Shown here one piece after another: positions 1 through 7,882 of a stretch of 64,000 nt of DNA. This stretch comes from an uncultured Alphaproteobacteria bacterium (lineage in GTDB: Bacteria > Pseudomonadota > Alphaproteobacteria > Rhodobacterales > Rhodobacteraceae). The first letter of the stretch is position 1, and each line of letters opens with the position of its first letter. Location of the stretch: positions 62,001 through 126,000 of the forward strand of contig CACHDI010000001.1 in assembly GCA_902578545.1 (NCBI GenBank). The letters run 5' to 3'. The notes under the pieces are model-generated. The model was not told where the DNA came from. It did no database searches and saw only the letters and a list, made by a program, of their open reading frames with translations. The translations under genes were made by a program, and so were the position numbers.

Positions 1-164
1 AATCCAGTTTTTTGGGATATAAAATAATGACTTATATTTTTTGTGGAGAGTATTCACCATTAACTATTGAGCTTTCGGTTTTAAAAATATACCAAGTGAT
101 AATAATGACATTTTTAAAATTTTCTAGTTTATTCATTACTTTAAAAATGAAATCTTTTATATAA
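1..164. other. left-edge non-coding stretch
   Basis: No convincing gene is visible. Frame 1 is open from the window edge to a TAA at 25-27, so the last eight codons of a plus-strand gene could lie here, but this is too short to identify. The rest is AT-rich with stops in all frames and presumably carries the promoter of the exporter gene that follows. Confidence 0.3.
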
Positions 165-227
165 TTCTTTTGGAAGATAATAATTACTGAAAGACATAAA
201 AATATAAATTTAATTAAAAATAAAAAG

Positions 228-1103
228 TTGCTCGGATTATGTTCAGCATTGCTAGTTGTTTTTATTTGGTCATTTTGGTTAATAATAAGTCGTATAGGTG
301 TTAAAACCCAATTAAGTATATATGATTTAGCCGCAATTAGATTTGGGCTGTCATCTTTTGTTATTTTTCCTTTTATTATTTATTTCCGTGTTTGGAGAAC
401 AATAAGCTTAAAAAAAGTATTATTAACTTCGTTCTCCATAGGACCTTTTTACGCATTATTTGCATTCGGAGGATTTTATTATTCTCCTGCATATCATGGT
501 GGAGTTTTTATGAATGGTTTTCTTCCTATTATTACTTTTTTTATAAGTTACCTATTTGGAAAAAAATTATTCAAATTAGATATATTTGGGACATCTCTTA
601 TTATGCTAGGATCACTAATTATATTATTTGATCATCCTTATGAAATATTAATAAGAAGTTGGAAAGGTGATTTACTTTTTATTTTAGCAGCTATATTCCT
701 TAGTATTTTTATTATTTTAGTAAATAAATGGGATCTAAGGTTTAGTCAGATTCTTTATTCAATTTGTATTATTAATGCACTATTTTACTTGCCAATATGG
801 TTTTTATTTTTACCAAAAGGTTTTAACTTTTTAGATTATTCATTGTATAGCAAAGAAATTTTAATAAATATTTTTTTTCAGGGATTTGTTCCAAATATTT
901 TTGGATTATATCTAACGGCTTTTGCAGCTAAATCTATTGGTACTGCAAAAGCTTCCTCAATTTTAGCTGCAGTTCCAATAACTGGAGCAGTTCTAGGTTT
1001 TTTTATTCTTTCAGAAATTCCGTCTTTTTTAAGCTGGATGAGTTTACTCATTGTATCTACTGGTATTTTAGTTGTAGTGCTTTTTAAAAAAAGTCAAACT
1101 TAG
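228..1103 (+). CDS. EamA/DMT-family membrane transporter
   Basis: Predicted inner-membrane exporter of the drug/metabolite transporter superfamily. The roughly 291 residues are almost wholly hydrophobic and fit about ten transmembrane helices in two EamA repeats. The second repeat ends with the family-like stretch AKSIGTAKASSILAAVPITG followed by two more helices. The substrate cannot be told; relatives export amino acids or metabolites. The start is uncertain. The first start-like codon is the TTG at 228, but the frame stays open up to 165 and the first helix begins almost at once, so a short basic N-terminus beginning at a rare start codon is possible. The stop lies one base from the end of the convergent dtd gene. 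Confidence 0.75.
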   Translation: MLGLCSALLVVFIWSFWLIISRIGVKTQLSIYDLAAIRFGLSSFVIFPFIIYFRVWRTISLKKVLLTSFSIGPFYALFAFGGFYYSPAYHGGVFMNGFLPIITFFISYLFGKKLFKLDIFGTSLIMLGSLIILFDHPYEILIRSWKGDLLFILAAIFLSIFIILVNKWDLRFSQILYSICIINALFYLPIWFLFLPKGFNFLDYSLYSKEILINIFFQGFVPNIFGLYLTAFAAKSIGTAKASSILAAVPITGAVLGFFILSEIPSFLSWMSLLIVSTGILVVVLFKKSQT

Positions 1104-1104
1104 C

Positions 1105-1545
1105 TCACTGTATATCCAAGGGTATAGTTACTGGTCCATCATTACAAATATTTAATTTCATGTTAGAACCAAAAATGCCAGTTTTTGTGTCTATATTTTT
1201 GTTTTTCATTAATTGAACTAAATGATCAAATAATAATTTTGCTTGTTTAGGTTCCATTGCTCCTCTGAAATCAGGACGATTTCCACTTTTTAAATTTGCA
1301 GCTAAAGTAAATTGGCTTACTACAAGCACCGAACCATTAATATCAATAATTGATTTATTCATTTTTCCATTGAGGTCATTAAATATTCTAAGTTTTGATA
1401 ATTTTTCAACTACTTTTTCACACGTATTCATTGTATCATTTGGAACTGCACAAACTAAACATACAAGTCCTTTTTGGATATGGCTTACAATTGATTGGTT
1501 TACTTCTACTGAAGATGAGCTAACTCGTTGTATATTGATTAACAA
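1105..1545 (-). CDS. dtd: D-aminoacyl-tRNA deacylase
   Basis: Cytoplasmic proofreading enzyme that cleaves D-amino acids (and glycine mischarged on tRNA-Ala) from tRNA. The 146 residues match the usual family length. Both signature motifs are present: SQFTLAA at 77-83, carrying the catalytic-site residues, and GPVT at 137-140 (the cross-subunit Gly-cisPro motif). The N-terminus MLINIQRVSSSSVEV aligns with the usual start of the family. It is a single gene, divergent from the acyl-CoA ligase gene across an 85-base gap and convergent with the exporter. Confidence 0.93.
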   Translation of the reverse strand: MLINIQRVSSSSVEVNQSIVSHIQKGLVCLVCAVPNDTMNTCEKVVEKLSKLRIFNDLNGKMNKSIIDINGSVLVVSQFTLAANLKSGNRPDFRGAMEPKQAKLLFDHLVQLMKNKNIDTKTGIFGSNMKLNICNDGPVTIPLDIQ

Positions 1546-1630
1546 AAAAACCTCATCACATGAACTTAATTTTGTTGATTAAAGTAGTTCATATGATAGC
1601 GTAATTTCCATTATTAATATAGGGTATATT

Positions 1631-3142
1631 ATGACAAATCCTTTGTATGAAGAATTTTTTGAAAAGCATCGTTTTAGTGAAAAGAATTTCCTTTTTCTAA
1701 AAAATAAAGAAACAATTTCATATAAAGACTATATCACCTCAGTTGAAAGAATATCATTTTTTTTTAAAAAGCTAGGTCTCTTTCCTGGTGATAGAGTAGC
1801 TTTAAAATTAAAAAAAACCCCAATTTTTCTATCAATTTATGGAGCATGTGTTCACAGGGGTCTTATATTTTTGCCATTAAATGACGGATATACAAATGAT
1901 GAACTTTTATATTATTTAAGAGACTCTGAAAGTAAACTATTGATAACAGATAAAGAAACTTCTTCTGAGTTAAAAAGTAAGAAATTAGATCAAGGTTTTA
2001 TCATAGAAACAATTGACAAAGATAGTTTTGGATCTATTTCAAAAGAGTTAATTAAGGATATATCTTCTGAAAAACCTGTTTCAAGAAATCTTAATGATAT
2101 TGCTGCAATACTTTATACTTCAGGTACAACAGGTAGATCAAAAGGTGCTATGATATCACAAGAAAATTTATTATCTAATGCTCAAACATTAACAGAATAC
2201 TGGCATTTCAATTCTGAAGATAATCTTATACATGCACTGCCTATCTATCATACTCATGGACTTTTTGTAGCAACAAATGTAATCTTGCTATCATCAGCTA
2301 GTATGTTTTTTCTTGAAAAATTTGAGTTAGAAACAGTATTTAATTATTTTCCTTATTCAACAGTATTAATGGGAGTACCAACTTTTTATATAAGGCTGTT
2401 AGATTCTAAGAAATTAACAAAAAAAATTGTTAAAAATGTAAGACTTTTTATCTCTGGAAGTGCTCCATTAACAAAGGAAATAAACGATTATTTTTTTGAT
2501 ATAACTGGTAAACGGATTCTTGAACGATATGGGATGACAGAAACAAATATGATTAGTTCCAATCCTTATAAAGGTAACAGAATTTCTGGTACAGTTGGTT
2601 ATCCTTTGCCAGGAATAAAAGTTAGGATAACACATCAAGATACTGGAAGATTGATAGAGAAAGGAAAAATTGGAGAAATTCAAGTAAAAGGAAAAAATGT
2701 TTTTTGTGGATATTGGGGGATGCCAGATAAAACAGCTAATTCATTTACTGTAGATAATTATTTTAAGACAGACGATTTAGGAAGATTCAATAAAAGTGGC
2801 TATCTAGAAATAGTTGGAAGATTAAAAGATCTAATTATTTCAGGGGGGTTTAACATTTACCCAAAAGAAGTTGAAGATGTAGTTAATAGTATTAAAGGTA
2901 TTAAGGAAAATGCAGTAATTGGAGTATCTCACAAGGATCTTGGGGAATCAGTTCTTTGTATTATTGTTAAAGAACATAAAGTTCTAATTGACTCTAATTT
3001 AATTTCTGAAATATTAAGAAATAAATTAGCCAAATATAAATGCCCTAAGGCTTTTATTTTTAAAAATTCTTTACCCAAAAATAATTTAGGAAAAATTTTA
3101 AAAAATCAATTAAGAGAAGAATATAAAGATTATTTTAAATAA
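1631..3142 (+). CDS. matB: malonyl-CoA synthetase (MatB-like acyl-CoA ligase)
   Basis: Adenylate-forming enzyme predicted to make malonyl-CoA from malonate, ATP and CoA. The 503 residues show the AMP-binding P-loop LYTSGTTGRSKG at 161-172, the MatB-like run HALPIYHTHGLFVATN after it, the GYGMTET-type motif written as RYGMTET, the hinge GRLKDLIISGGFNIYPKEVE, and a C-terminal LGK lysine that would catalyse adenylation. The HTHGLFVATN stretch is typical of malonyl- and methylmalonyl-CoA synthetases rather than of fatty acyl ligases. The yggS-type gene starts 7 bases after the stop, so the two are probably co-transcribed. No malonyl-CoA decarboxylase is visible here. Another short dicarboxylate or acyl substrate remains possible. 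Confidence 0.82.
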   Translation: MTNPLYEEFFEKHRFSEKNFLFLKNKETISYKDYITSVERISFFFKKLGLFPGDRVALKLKKTPIFLSIYGACVHRGLIFLPLNDGYTNDELLYYLRDSESKLLITDKETSSELKSKKLDQGFIIETIDKDSFGSISKELIKDISSEKPVSRNLNDIAAILYTSGTTGRSKGAMISQENLLSNAQTLTEYWHFNSEDNLIHALPIYHTHGLFVATNVILLSSASMFFLEKFELETVFNYFPYSTVLMGVPTFYIRLLDSKKLTKKIVKNVRLFISGSAPLTKEINDYFFDITGKRILERYGMTETNMISSNPYKGNRISGTVGYPLPGIKVRITHQDTGRLIEKGKIGEIQVKGKNVFCGYWGMPDKTANSFTVDNYFKTDDLGRFNKSGYLEIVGRLKDLIISGGFNIYPKEVEDVVNSIKGIKENAVIGVSHKDLGESVLCIIVKEHKVLIDSNLISEILRNKLAKYKCPKAFIFKNSLPKNNLGKILKNQLREEYKDYFK

Positions 3143-3149
3143 TTAAAAA

Positions 3150-3797
3150 ATGAGTTTAGAAAAAATATTATCAAAAGTTGAAACTGCTAAAAAAGATTCA
3201 GGACGTCAAAATGATAAAATAAATGTAATTGCCGTCTCGAAAGTTCAGCCTATTGCAAGAATAAAAAAAGTTTTAAACGAAGGACATCGGTTGTTTGGAG
3301 AAAACAGAGTTCAGGAGAGTTTGGAGAAATGGCCGAAGCTTATAGATGAATATGGAAAAATAGAACTCCATTTAGTAGGTTCATTACAAACAAATAAGGT
3401 TAAAGATGCAATGAATTTATTTGATGTAATCCATAGTATAGATCGTGAAAAACTAATTGTTAAAATTGCAAATGAAGCTCAAAATTTAGGATTTTGTCCT
3501 GATTTATTTATTCAAGTTAATACTGGGAATGAGACACAAAAAGCAGGTGTAAAAAAAGAAGAAGTAACTAAATTATTAGAATTAGCTAAATTACATTCTT
3601 TACCAATTATAGGTTTAATGTGTTTGCCTCCAATAAATGAGCTCCCATCAGATCATTTTAAAATTTTAAATAGAATTGCAAAAGAACATAATCTTCAAAG
3701 AGTTTCTATGGGTATGAGTAACGATTTTGAAGACGCTATAAAATTTGGAGCAACAGACATACGTATTGGTTCAGCTATATTTGGTCCAAGAGAATAA
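3150..3797 (+). CDS. yggS: PLP homeostasis protein (YggS/PLPBP family)
   Basis: Single-domain PLP-binding protein with an alanine-racemase-like barrel. The family buffers pyridoxal phosphate and affects amino-acid pools; no enzymatic reaction is established. The PLP lysine is K31 in VIAVSKVQP. Other family motifs are LFGENRVQE, HLVGSLQTNK, LMCLPP, SMGMSNDFEDAI and the C-terminal RIGSAIFGPRE. The length of 215 residues is a little under the usual 225-235. It sits 7 bases behind matB in an apparent two-gene operon and converges on ribA with a 6-base gap. Confidence 0.9.
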   Translation: MSLEKILSKVETAKKDSGRQNDKINVIAVSKVQPIARIKKVLNEGHRLFGENRVQESLEKWPKLIDEYGKIELHLVGSLQTNKVKDAMNLFDVIHSIDREKLIVKIANEAQNLGFCPDLFIQVNTGNETQKAGVKKEEVTKLLELAKLHSLPIIGLMCLPPINELPSDHFKILNRIAKEHNLQRVSMGMSNDFEDAIKFGATDIRIGSAIFGPRE

Positions 3798-3803
3798 ATT
3801 AAA

Positions 3804-4910
3804 TCAAAAAAAGTGGCCACTCTTATCTTTTTTTGTTTTTATATAAGATTTATTTTCTACTGTTTCTTTAGATAAAAGAGGAACTCTTTTCATTACTTTT
3901 ATTCCTGAATTTTCAAAGGCATTTATTTTAGAAGGATTATTGGTGAGTAATTTGATTTTCTTAATGCCAAGTTGTTTTAAAATTCTTGATCCAATTGATA
4001 AGTCTCTTTCGTCATCATTAAATCCAAGCCTTTGATTAGATTCAAAAGTATCTAAACCATAATCTTGAAGCTTATAAGCTCTCATTTTGTTTGCTAATCC
4101 TATTCCCCGCCCCTCTTGATTTAAATATAGAATTATACCCTTTTTTTCTAATTGGATTTTATTTATTGTTAAAGTAAGTTGTTCTCCACAATCACATTTT
4201 AATGAATGAAGAATATCTCCAGTGAAACAAGCAGAATGTAGTCTTGTTAAAACTGGTTGAGATAAATCTAAGATTCCTATTTCGATTGCATAATGTTCTG
4301 TTAAACTGTTTAAATCCCTAAAAACAGATACTTTTGAATTTAATCCTCCTGGTATAGGAACTCTCCCAGTGCTTACTAAAGTTAAATTTTCATCAACTTT
4401 ATAAGATTCAAAATTTTTGCTTATTTTTTGGTAAAGTAATCCTAATCGTCTCAATTTTTTAAGATCTTCAGATTGTATTGGTAAAACAAGTACAGCTGGT
4501 AATAATTCAGCCTTTTTACAAAAATGTATAGCTAATTTAGCCATTTCACTATTTCCATCTCTTAAACTGAAATAGGGACCTTTAAGTGGATGTTCAAAAT
4601 CTTCAGCTGGATCAGCAGTTGATTTTATCCAATTTAAAGATACAGGACTTGGTAGTTTTAATCTTGCAATACTCTCATCATAAACTCTAGCATTTAAAAA
4701 ATCAGCTCTATTTTTGGTAATTGCTAGGTAGGGTTCTACATTATATGAATTTATGTATTCTATTAATTTTTGGAAAGTTTCCATGGAAAGTGTTTCAATA
4801 GAAACAATTAACGCATAGTTTTTTTGATCTCCAAGGAGTATAGGAACTCCTAATCTTAAATCACTTATTTGTCTTACTGCTGTTAATTTATTGCTTAAAT
4901 TTGCAATCAT
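3804..4910 (-). CDS. ribA: GTP cyclohydrolase II with degenerate N-terminal domain
   Basis: First enzyme of riboflavin synthesis: GTP to 2,5-diamino-6-ribosylamino-pyrimidinone phosphate, formate and diphosphate. The catalytic domain occupies about residues 175-360. It has the zinc site C228/C239/C241 in CFTGDILHSLKCDCGEQL, the GTP-site run NQEGRGIGLANKMRAYKLQD and the closing LLTNNPSKI. The first 170 or so residues take the place of the DHBP synthase (RibB) domain of bifunctional RibBA, but show neither the acidic loop nor the RHTSG-type motif of an active RibB. This degenerate arrangement is known in alphaproteobacterial RibA. It is a single gene, divergent from the response-regulator gene. 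Confidence 0.9.
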   Translation of the reverse strand: MIANLSNKLTAVRQISDLRLGVPILLGDQKNYALIVSIETLSMETFQKLIEYINSYNVEPYLAITKNRADFLNARVYDESIARLKLPSPVSLNWIKSTADPAEDFEHPLKGPYFSLRDGNSEMAKLAIHFCKKAELLPAVLVLPIQSEDLKKLRRLGLLYQKISKNFESYKVDENLTLVSTGRVPIPGGLNSKVSVFRDLNSLTEHYAIEIGILDLSQPVLTRLHSACFTGDILHSLKCDCGEQLTLTINKIQLEKKGIILYLNQEGRGIGLANKMRAYKLQDYGLDTFESNQRLGFNDDERDLSIGSRILKQLGIKKIKLLTNNPSKINAFENSGIKVMKRVPLLSKETVENKSYIKTKKDKSGHFF

Positions 4911-5013
4911 CTTAAACTTTCAAAAGTAATAAAAGGATATTATAATCTATCACTTGTAAAATTAAATACAATTCAAGTATAAATTAAACTAAATATAATT
5001 GATAATCGTTATA

Positions 5014-5712
5014 ATGCTAAATAAAAAAAATAACATGTACAAAATTGCTGTTATTGATAAAGAAAAAGCAATATATTCAATTTTAGATGAACAAAAAGAA
5101 TTTTTTATAAATTATACTTGGTTTCATTTTAAGAGCATAAAAAAATTCACTGAAATTAAAAACAAAGAAACTTTTAGAATATACCTAATAGACGAAACCG
5201 TAATTACTCAAGACACTTTCAACTCCTATATTTTAAAACATTTTAAGGAATTAGTACCCTGTTTATTTATTCTATCTCCCAATAATAGATTTAAGGATCG
5301 ATTATTAAAAAATTTATTTATGCCTAATATTTTAATCAAACCTTTTAAATTTAATTATTTAATTAAAATGGTTAATCAAATCTTAATATCACAAGATAAA
5401 AAAAATTTTAAAAATATAAATTTAGGTAACTATGTCCTTAATATTTCTGAACAGACATTAGTCAGTAAAACTTATAAAAAGATATCTTTGACTGATATTG
5501 AGTTCAAAATATTTGTTAAATTAGCTCAGCATAACAACGAATATGTTAAAAAAGATGAAGTTTTGACAAAAGTCTGGGGTATACAAAATTCATACAAAAC
5601 TCATACACTAGAAACTCATATATATAGATTGAGAAAGAAAATAGCTAATGAATTTGGTAAAGACCTAACTATTGTAAACAAAATTGGAAACTATGCATTA
5701 AAATATAATTAG
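5014..5712 (+). CDS. OmpR-type response regulator with weak receiver domain
   Basis: A receiver-like N-terminal half is followed by a winged-helix DNA-binding domain of the OmpR/PhoB type (about the last 90 residues, with LTDIEFKIFVKLAQ and the recognition region ETHIYRLRKKI). The receiver keeps an aspartate in IYLIDET and a lysine in ILIKPF, but the usual acidic pair after strand 1 reads as Asp-Lys and the switch Thr/Ser region is poorly conserved. No sensor kinase is adjacent. The start is unsettled. A TTG at 4999 is in frame, ATG 5014 follows, and ATG 5035 gives the natural domain start MYKIAVID. A TATAAT at 5010-5015 overlaps the first ATG, which would favour 5035. Target genes are unknown. 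Confidence 0.7.
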   Translation: MLNKKNNMYKIAVIDKEKAIYSILDEQKEFFINYTWFHFKSIKKFTEIKNKETFRIYLIDETVITQDTFNSYILKHFKELVPCLFILSPNNRFKDRLLKNLFMPNILIKPFKFNYLIKMVNQILISQDKKNFKNINLGNYVLNISEQTLVSKTYKKISLTDIEFKIFVKLAQHNNEYVKKDEVLTKVWGIQNSYKTHTLETHIYRLRKKIANEFGKDLTIVNKIGNYALKYN

Positions 5713-5723
5713 CTTTAAAAATC

Positions 5724-6500
5724 ATGAAAGTTATAACCTGGAACGTTAATTCAATAAGACTTAGAAGCTCACTAATTTATAGACTTCTAGAAATTGAAAA
5801 ACCTGATATCTTATGTCTTCAAGAATGTAAAAGTATAACTGAGCAAATGTCTTTGGATCTTTTTGAGTCATTAGGTTATTTATTTTCAGCATCCTGGGGT
5901 CAAAAAAGTTATAATGGTGTAGCGTTTATATCCAAAATTCCACTTGAAAAAATAGAAAAAATTGATTTTCTAAATTGTAAAGAAGCAAGGCATATCTCGG
6001 TAGTTGTTAATGGAATAACTATTCATAACTTTTACTTTCCTGCAGGAGGTGACATTCCAGATATTAATTTAAACAAAAAATTTCGTTTTAAGCTAGAATA
6101 TATTAGGGAGGTAGAAAAATTTTTTAACCTCAACAAACCTTTCAAATCTATACTTGTTGGTGATTTAAACATTGCACCAGAAATAGATGATGTTTGGGAC
6201 CACAAAAAATTACTAAATGTTGTCAGTCATACTCCAGATGAAGTTAATCTATTAAAAGAATTCCAAGCAAATGGGCTTTGGGTAGATATATTTAGAAAAC
6301 ATAATCCTAAAGGAAAACATTTTTCATGGTGGTCATATAGATCAAGAGACTGGAAATTATCTAATAGAGGTAGAAGGTTAGATCATATTTGGGTTACAGA
6401 AGATTTCAAAAAAAGTCTAAATTGTTACATACTAAAAAGTTTAAGAGATTGGGAAAGACCATCTGATCACGTTCCTGTAGTTGCAGAGTTCAAAATATGA
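5724..6500 (+). CDS. xthA: exodeoxyribonuclease III
   Basis: AP endonuclease and 3'-phosphatase/exonuclease of base-excision repair. The 258 residues match the family. Visible motifs are the metal-site N7 in TWNVNSIR, E34 in LQECK, GDLNIAPE near 146-153, the WWSYR stretch and the C-terminal SDHVPVVAEF with the catalytic histidine. It starts 11 bases behind the response regulator, and its TGA overlaps the next gene's ATG (ATGA), so translation of the crotonase-like protein is probably coupled. Clustering of xthA with lolA and ftsK is common in alphaproteobacteria and is seen here. Confidence 0.93.
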   Translation: MKVITWNVNSIRLRSSLIYRLLEIEKPDILCLQECKSITEQMSLDLFESLGYLFSASWGQKSYNGVAFISKIPLEKIEKIDFLNCKEARHISVVVNGITIHNFYFPAGGDIPDINLNKKFRFKLEYIREVEKFFNLNKPFKSILVGDLNIAPEIDDVWDHKKLLNVVSHTPDEVNLLKEFQANGLWVDIFRKHNPKGKHFSWWSYRSRDWKLSNRGRRLDHIWVTEDFKKSLNCYILKSLRDWERPSDHVPVVAEFKI

Positions 6501-7228
6501 GTAATATCAAGCTTAATTTAAAAAAAAATGTTGCTTATATAAAAATTGATAACGTTTTGACAAAAAATTCTTTAGATAGGAATGATTTAAAAAGAATAAC
6601 AGATTTTTTAATTAAAATTTATAATCAAAATTTAACCTGTTTAGTAATATCCTCCTCTGGTGATATTTTTAGCTCAGGTATGAACTTGAAAGAATTATCA
6701 GTAGGTGATTGGAGCAAAAATCCAATTTCAGAAGTTTGTGATTTAATAGAAAATCTTCCTTTTGTTTCAATATGTCATATTAATGGGCCTATTTATGGAG
6801 GGAGTGTAGAATTGGCTATTTCTAATGATTTTAGAATTGGATCAGAAAATTGTAAAATACAAATACCAGCGAGTAAATATGGTATCCACTATGGTTATAA
6901 AGGTATAAAAAGATGTATTGATTTTTTTGGATTGCAAACTTCAAAAAAACTTCTTTTTTTAGGGGAACCACTTTATTTTGAAGATTTAAAAAAAATAAAT
7001 TTTTTTGATTATTATGATAATAGATCTGAAAATTCAAAAAAAATTTTGAGTGAAAAGATTAAGAAATTGTCATTGCTATCCTATGATTCTATAAAAAATA
7101 TGAAAGCTTCTATTAATGACTATAAAAATAATAACATTAATATAAAAGTAGAAACTGAAAGATTTTTATCAGGATTTAAAAGTGGGTTAATATTGGATAA
7201 AATTAATGATTTGAAAAAAAATAGATAG
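6497..7228 (+). CDS. enoyl-CoA hydratase/isomerase-family protein, atypical active site
   Basis: Crotonase-fold protein of 243 residues. The oxyanion-hole regions are visible as SSSGDIFSSGMNL (about 52-64) and HINGPIYGGSVELAISNDFRI (about 94-114). The first catalytic glutamate is kept (E105). The position of the second, normally in a PE-x-x-x-G motif, reads IPASKYG, with alanine 125 in place of Glu. A standard hydratase reaction is therefore doubtful, and isomerase, thioesterase or decarboxylase-type chemistry is possible. The ATG overlaps the xthA stop by 4 bases. The gene converges on lolA with a 5-base gap. The substrate cannot be inferred. Confidence 0.7.
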   Translation: MSNIKLNLKKNVAYIKIDNVLTKNSLDRNDLKRITDFLIKIYNQNLTCLVISSSGDIFSSGMNLKELSVGDWSKNPISEVCDLIENLPFVSICHINGPIYGGSVELAISNDFRIGSENCKIQIPASKYGIHYGYKGIKRCIDFFGLQTSKKLLFLGEPLYFEDLKKINFFDYYDNRSENSKKILSEKIKKLSLLSYDSIKNMKASINDYKNNNINIKVETERFLSGFKSGLILDKINDLKKNR

Positions 7229-7233
7229 AAATT

Positions 7234-7869
7234 TTAATTCTTATTATTATTAAATTTCATTATTTCGGCTGAGATGAAAAAAAAGTTATCTGCTATCTCT
7301 TCATTAACTTTTGGATTATTTAAACTTATCTCAGTAGTATTAGCTTCACTTATAGGTAATTCCCAGCCTACTATCCTAATTGGGTCTCTTTTAAACTTTA
7401 ATATTATTTTTCCGAGTCCAAACGTTGGTTTTTTTTCGCTTATCTCAAGTTCAATATGATTATTGTATTTTTTTATTTTTGAAACTATTTCTTCACCATA
7501 TAGGTTAATGTTATTTTCACTTATGAATTTTAAAGGAGTTCCTTTTATAGGATATCTTAGTGGTTCAGAATTTGAATTATAATCAATAACCGCAATTATC
7601 CCATCACTTCCAACTATCAAGTGATCAGCTTTCTGGTTATGATACTCTATTCTTAACTTACCAGGTTTTTTAAGCTTAATGGAACCTAGTATTTCATTTC
7701 CATTTTGGTTTGTTTGAATAATCTCCGAATTTAATGAGTTAATGCTATTTAAATAATTTTCTAGATCTTTTAAGGTTATTTCTTTTGAAAAAACAGGATT
7801 AAAAAAACTAATCCAAAAAAGACAAGTAAATGTTAGCAAGTTTCTATTTAAATATTGAGAAATGTACAA
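7234..7869 (-). CDS. lolA: outer-membrane lipoprotein carrier protein LolA
   Basis: Periplasmic chaperone that carries lipoproteins from LolCDE to the outer membrane. The 211 residues begin with a signal peptide of about 28 residues (hydrophobic LLTFTCLFWISFFNPVFS, with cleavage likely before KE). Family-like features are IKLKKPGKLRIEY (about 64-76), the HLIVGSDGIIAVIDY strand pair and PLRYPIKGTPLKFI. It follows ftsK by 13 bases on the same strand, so ftsK-lolA is probably one transcript. This pairing recurs in alphaproteobacteria. Confidence 0.85.
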   Translation of the reverse strand: MYISQYLNRNLLTFTCLFWISFFNPVFSKEITLKDLENYLNSINSLNSEIIQTNQNGNEILGSIKLKKPGKLRIEYHNQKADHLIVGSDGIIAVIDYNSNSEPLRYPIKGTPLKFISENNINLYGEEIVSKIKKYNNHIELEISEKKPTFGLGKIILKFKRDPIRIVGWELPISEANTTEISLNNPKVNEEIADNFFFISAEIMKFNNNKN

Positions 7870-7882
7870 ATTGATCTTCCAA

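Noticed and set aside
1105-1545. Overlapping opposite-strand open frames such as those across dtd, pnp, ftsK, dapB and the permease genes
   Set aside because: They lie antisense or out of frame within clearly conserved genes, have no family motifs and no ribosome-binding site. They are expected by chance.
1546-1630. Inverted repeat ATGAAC/GTTCAT between dtd and matB as an operator
   Set aside because: Only six bases match across a long AT-rich spacer, which is not distinguishable from chance in this composition.
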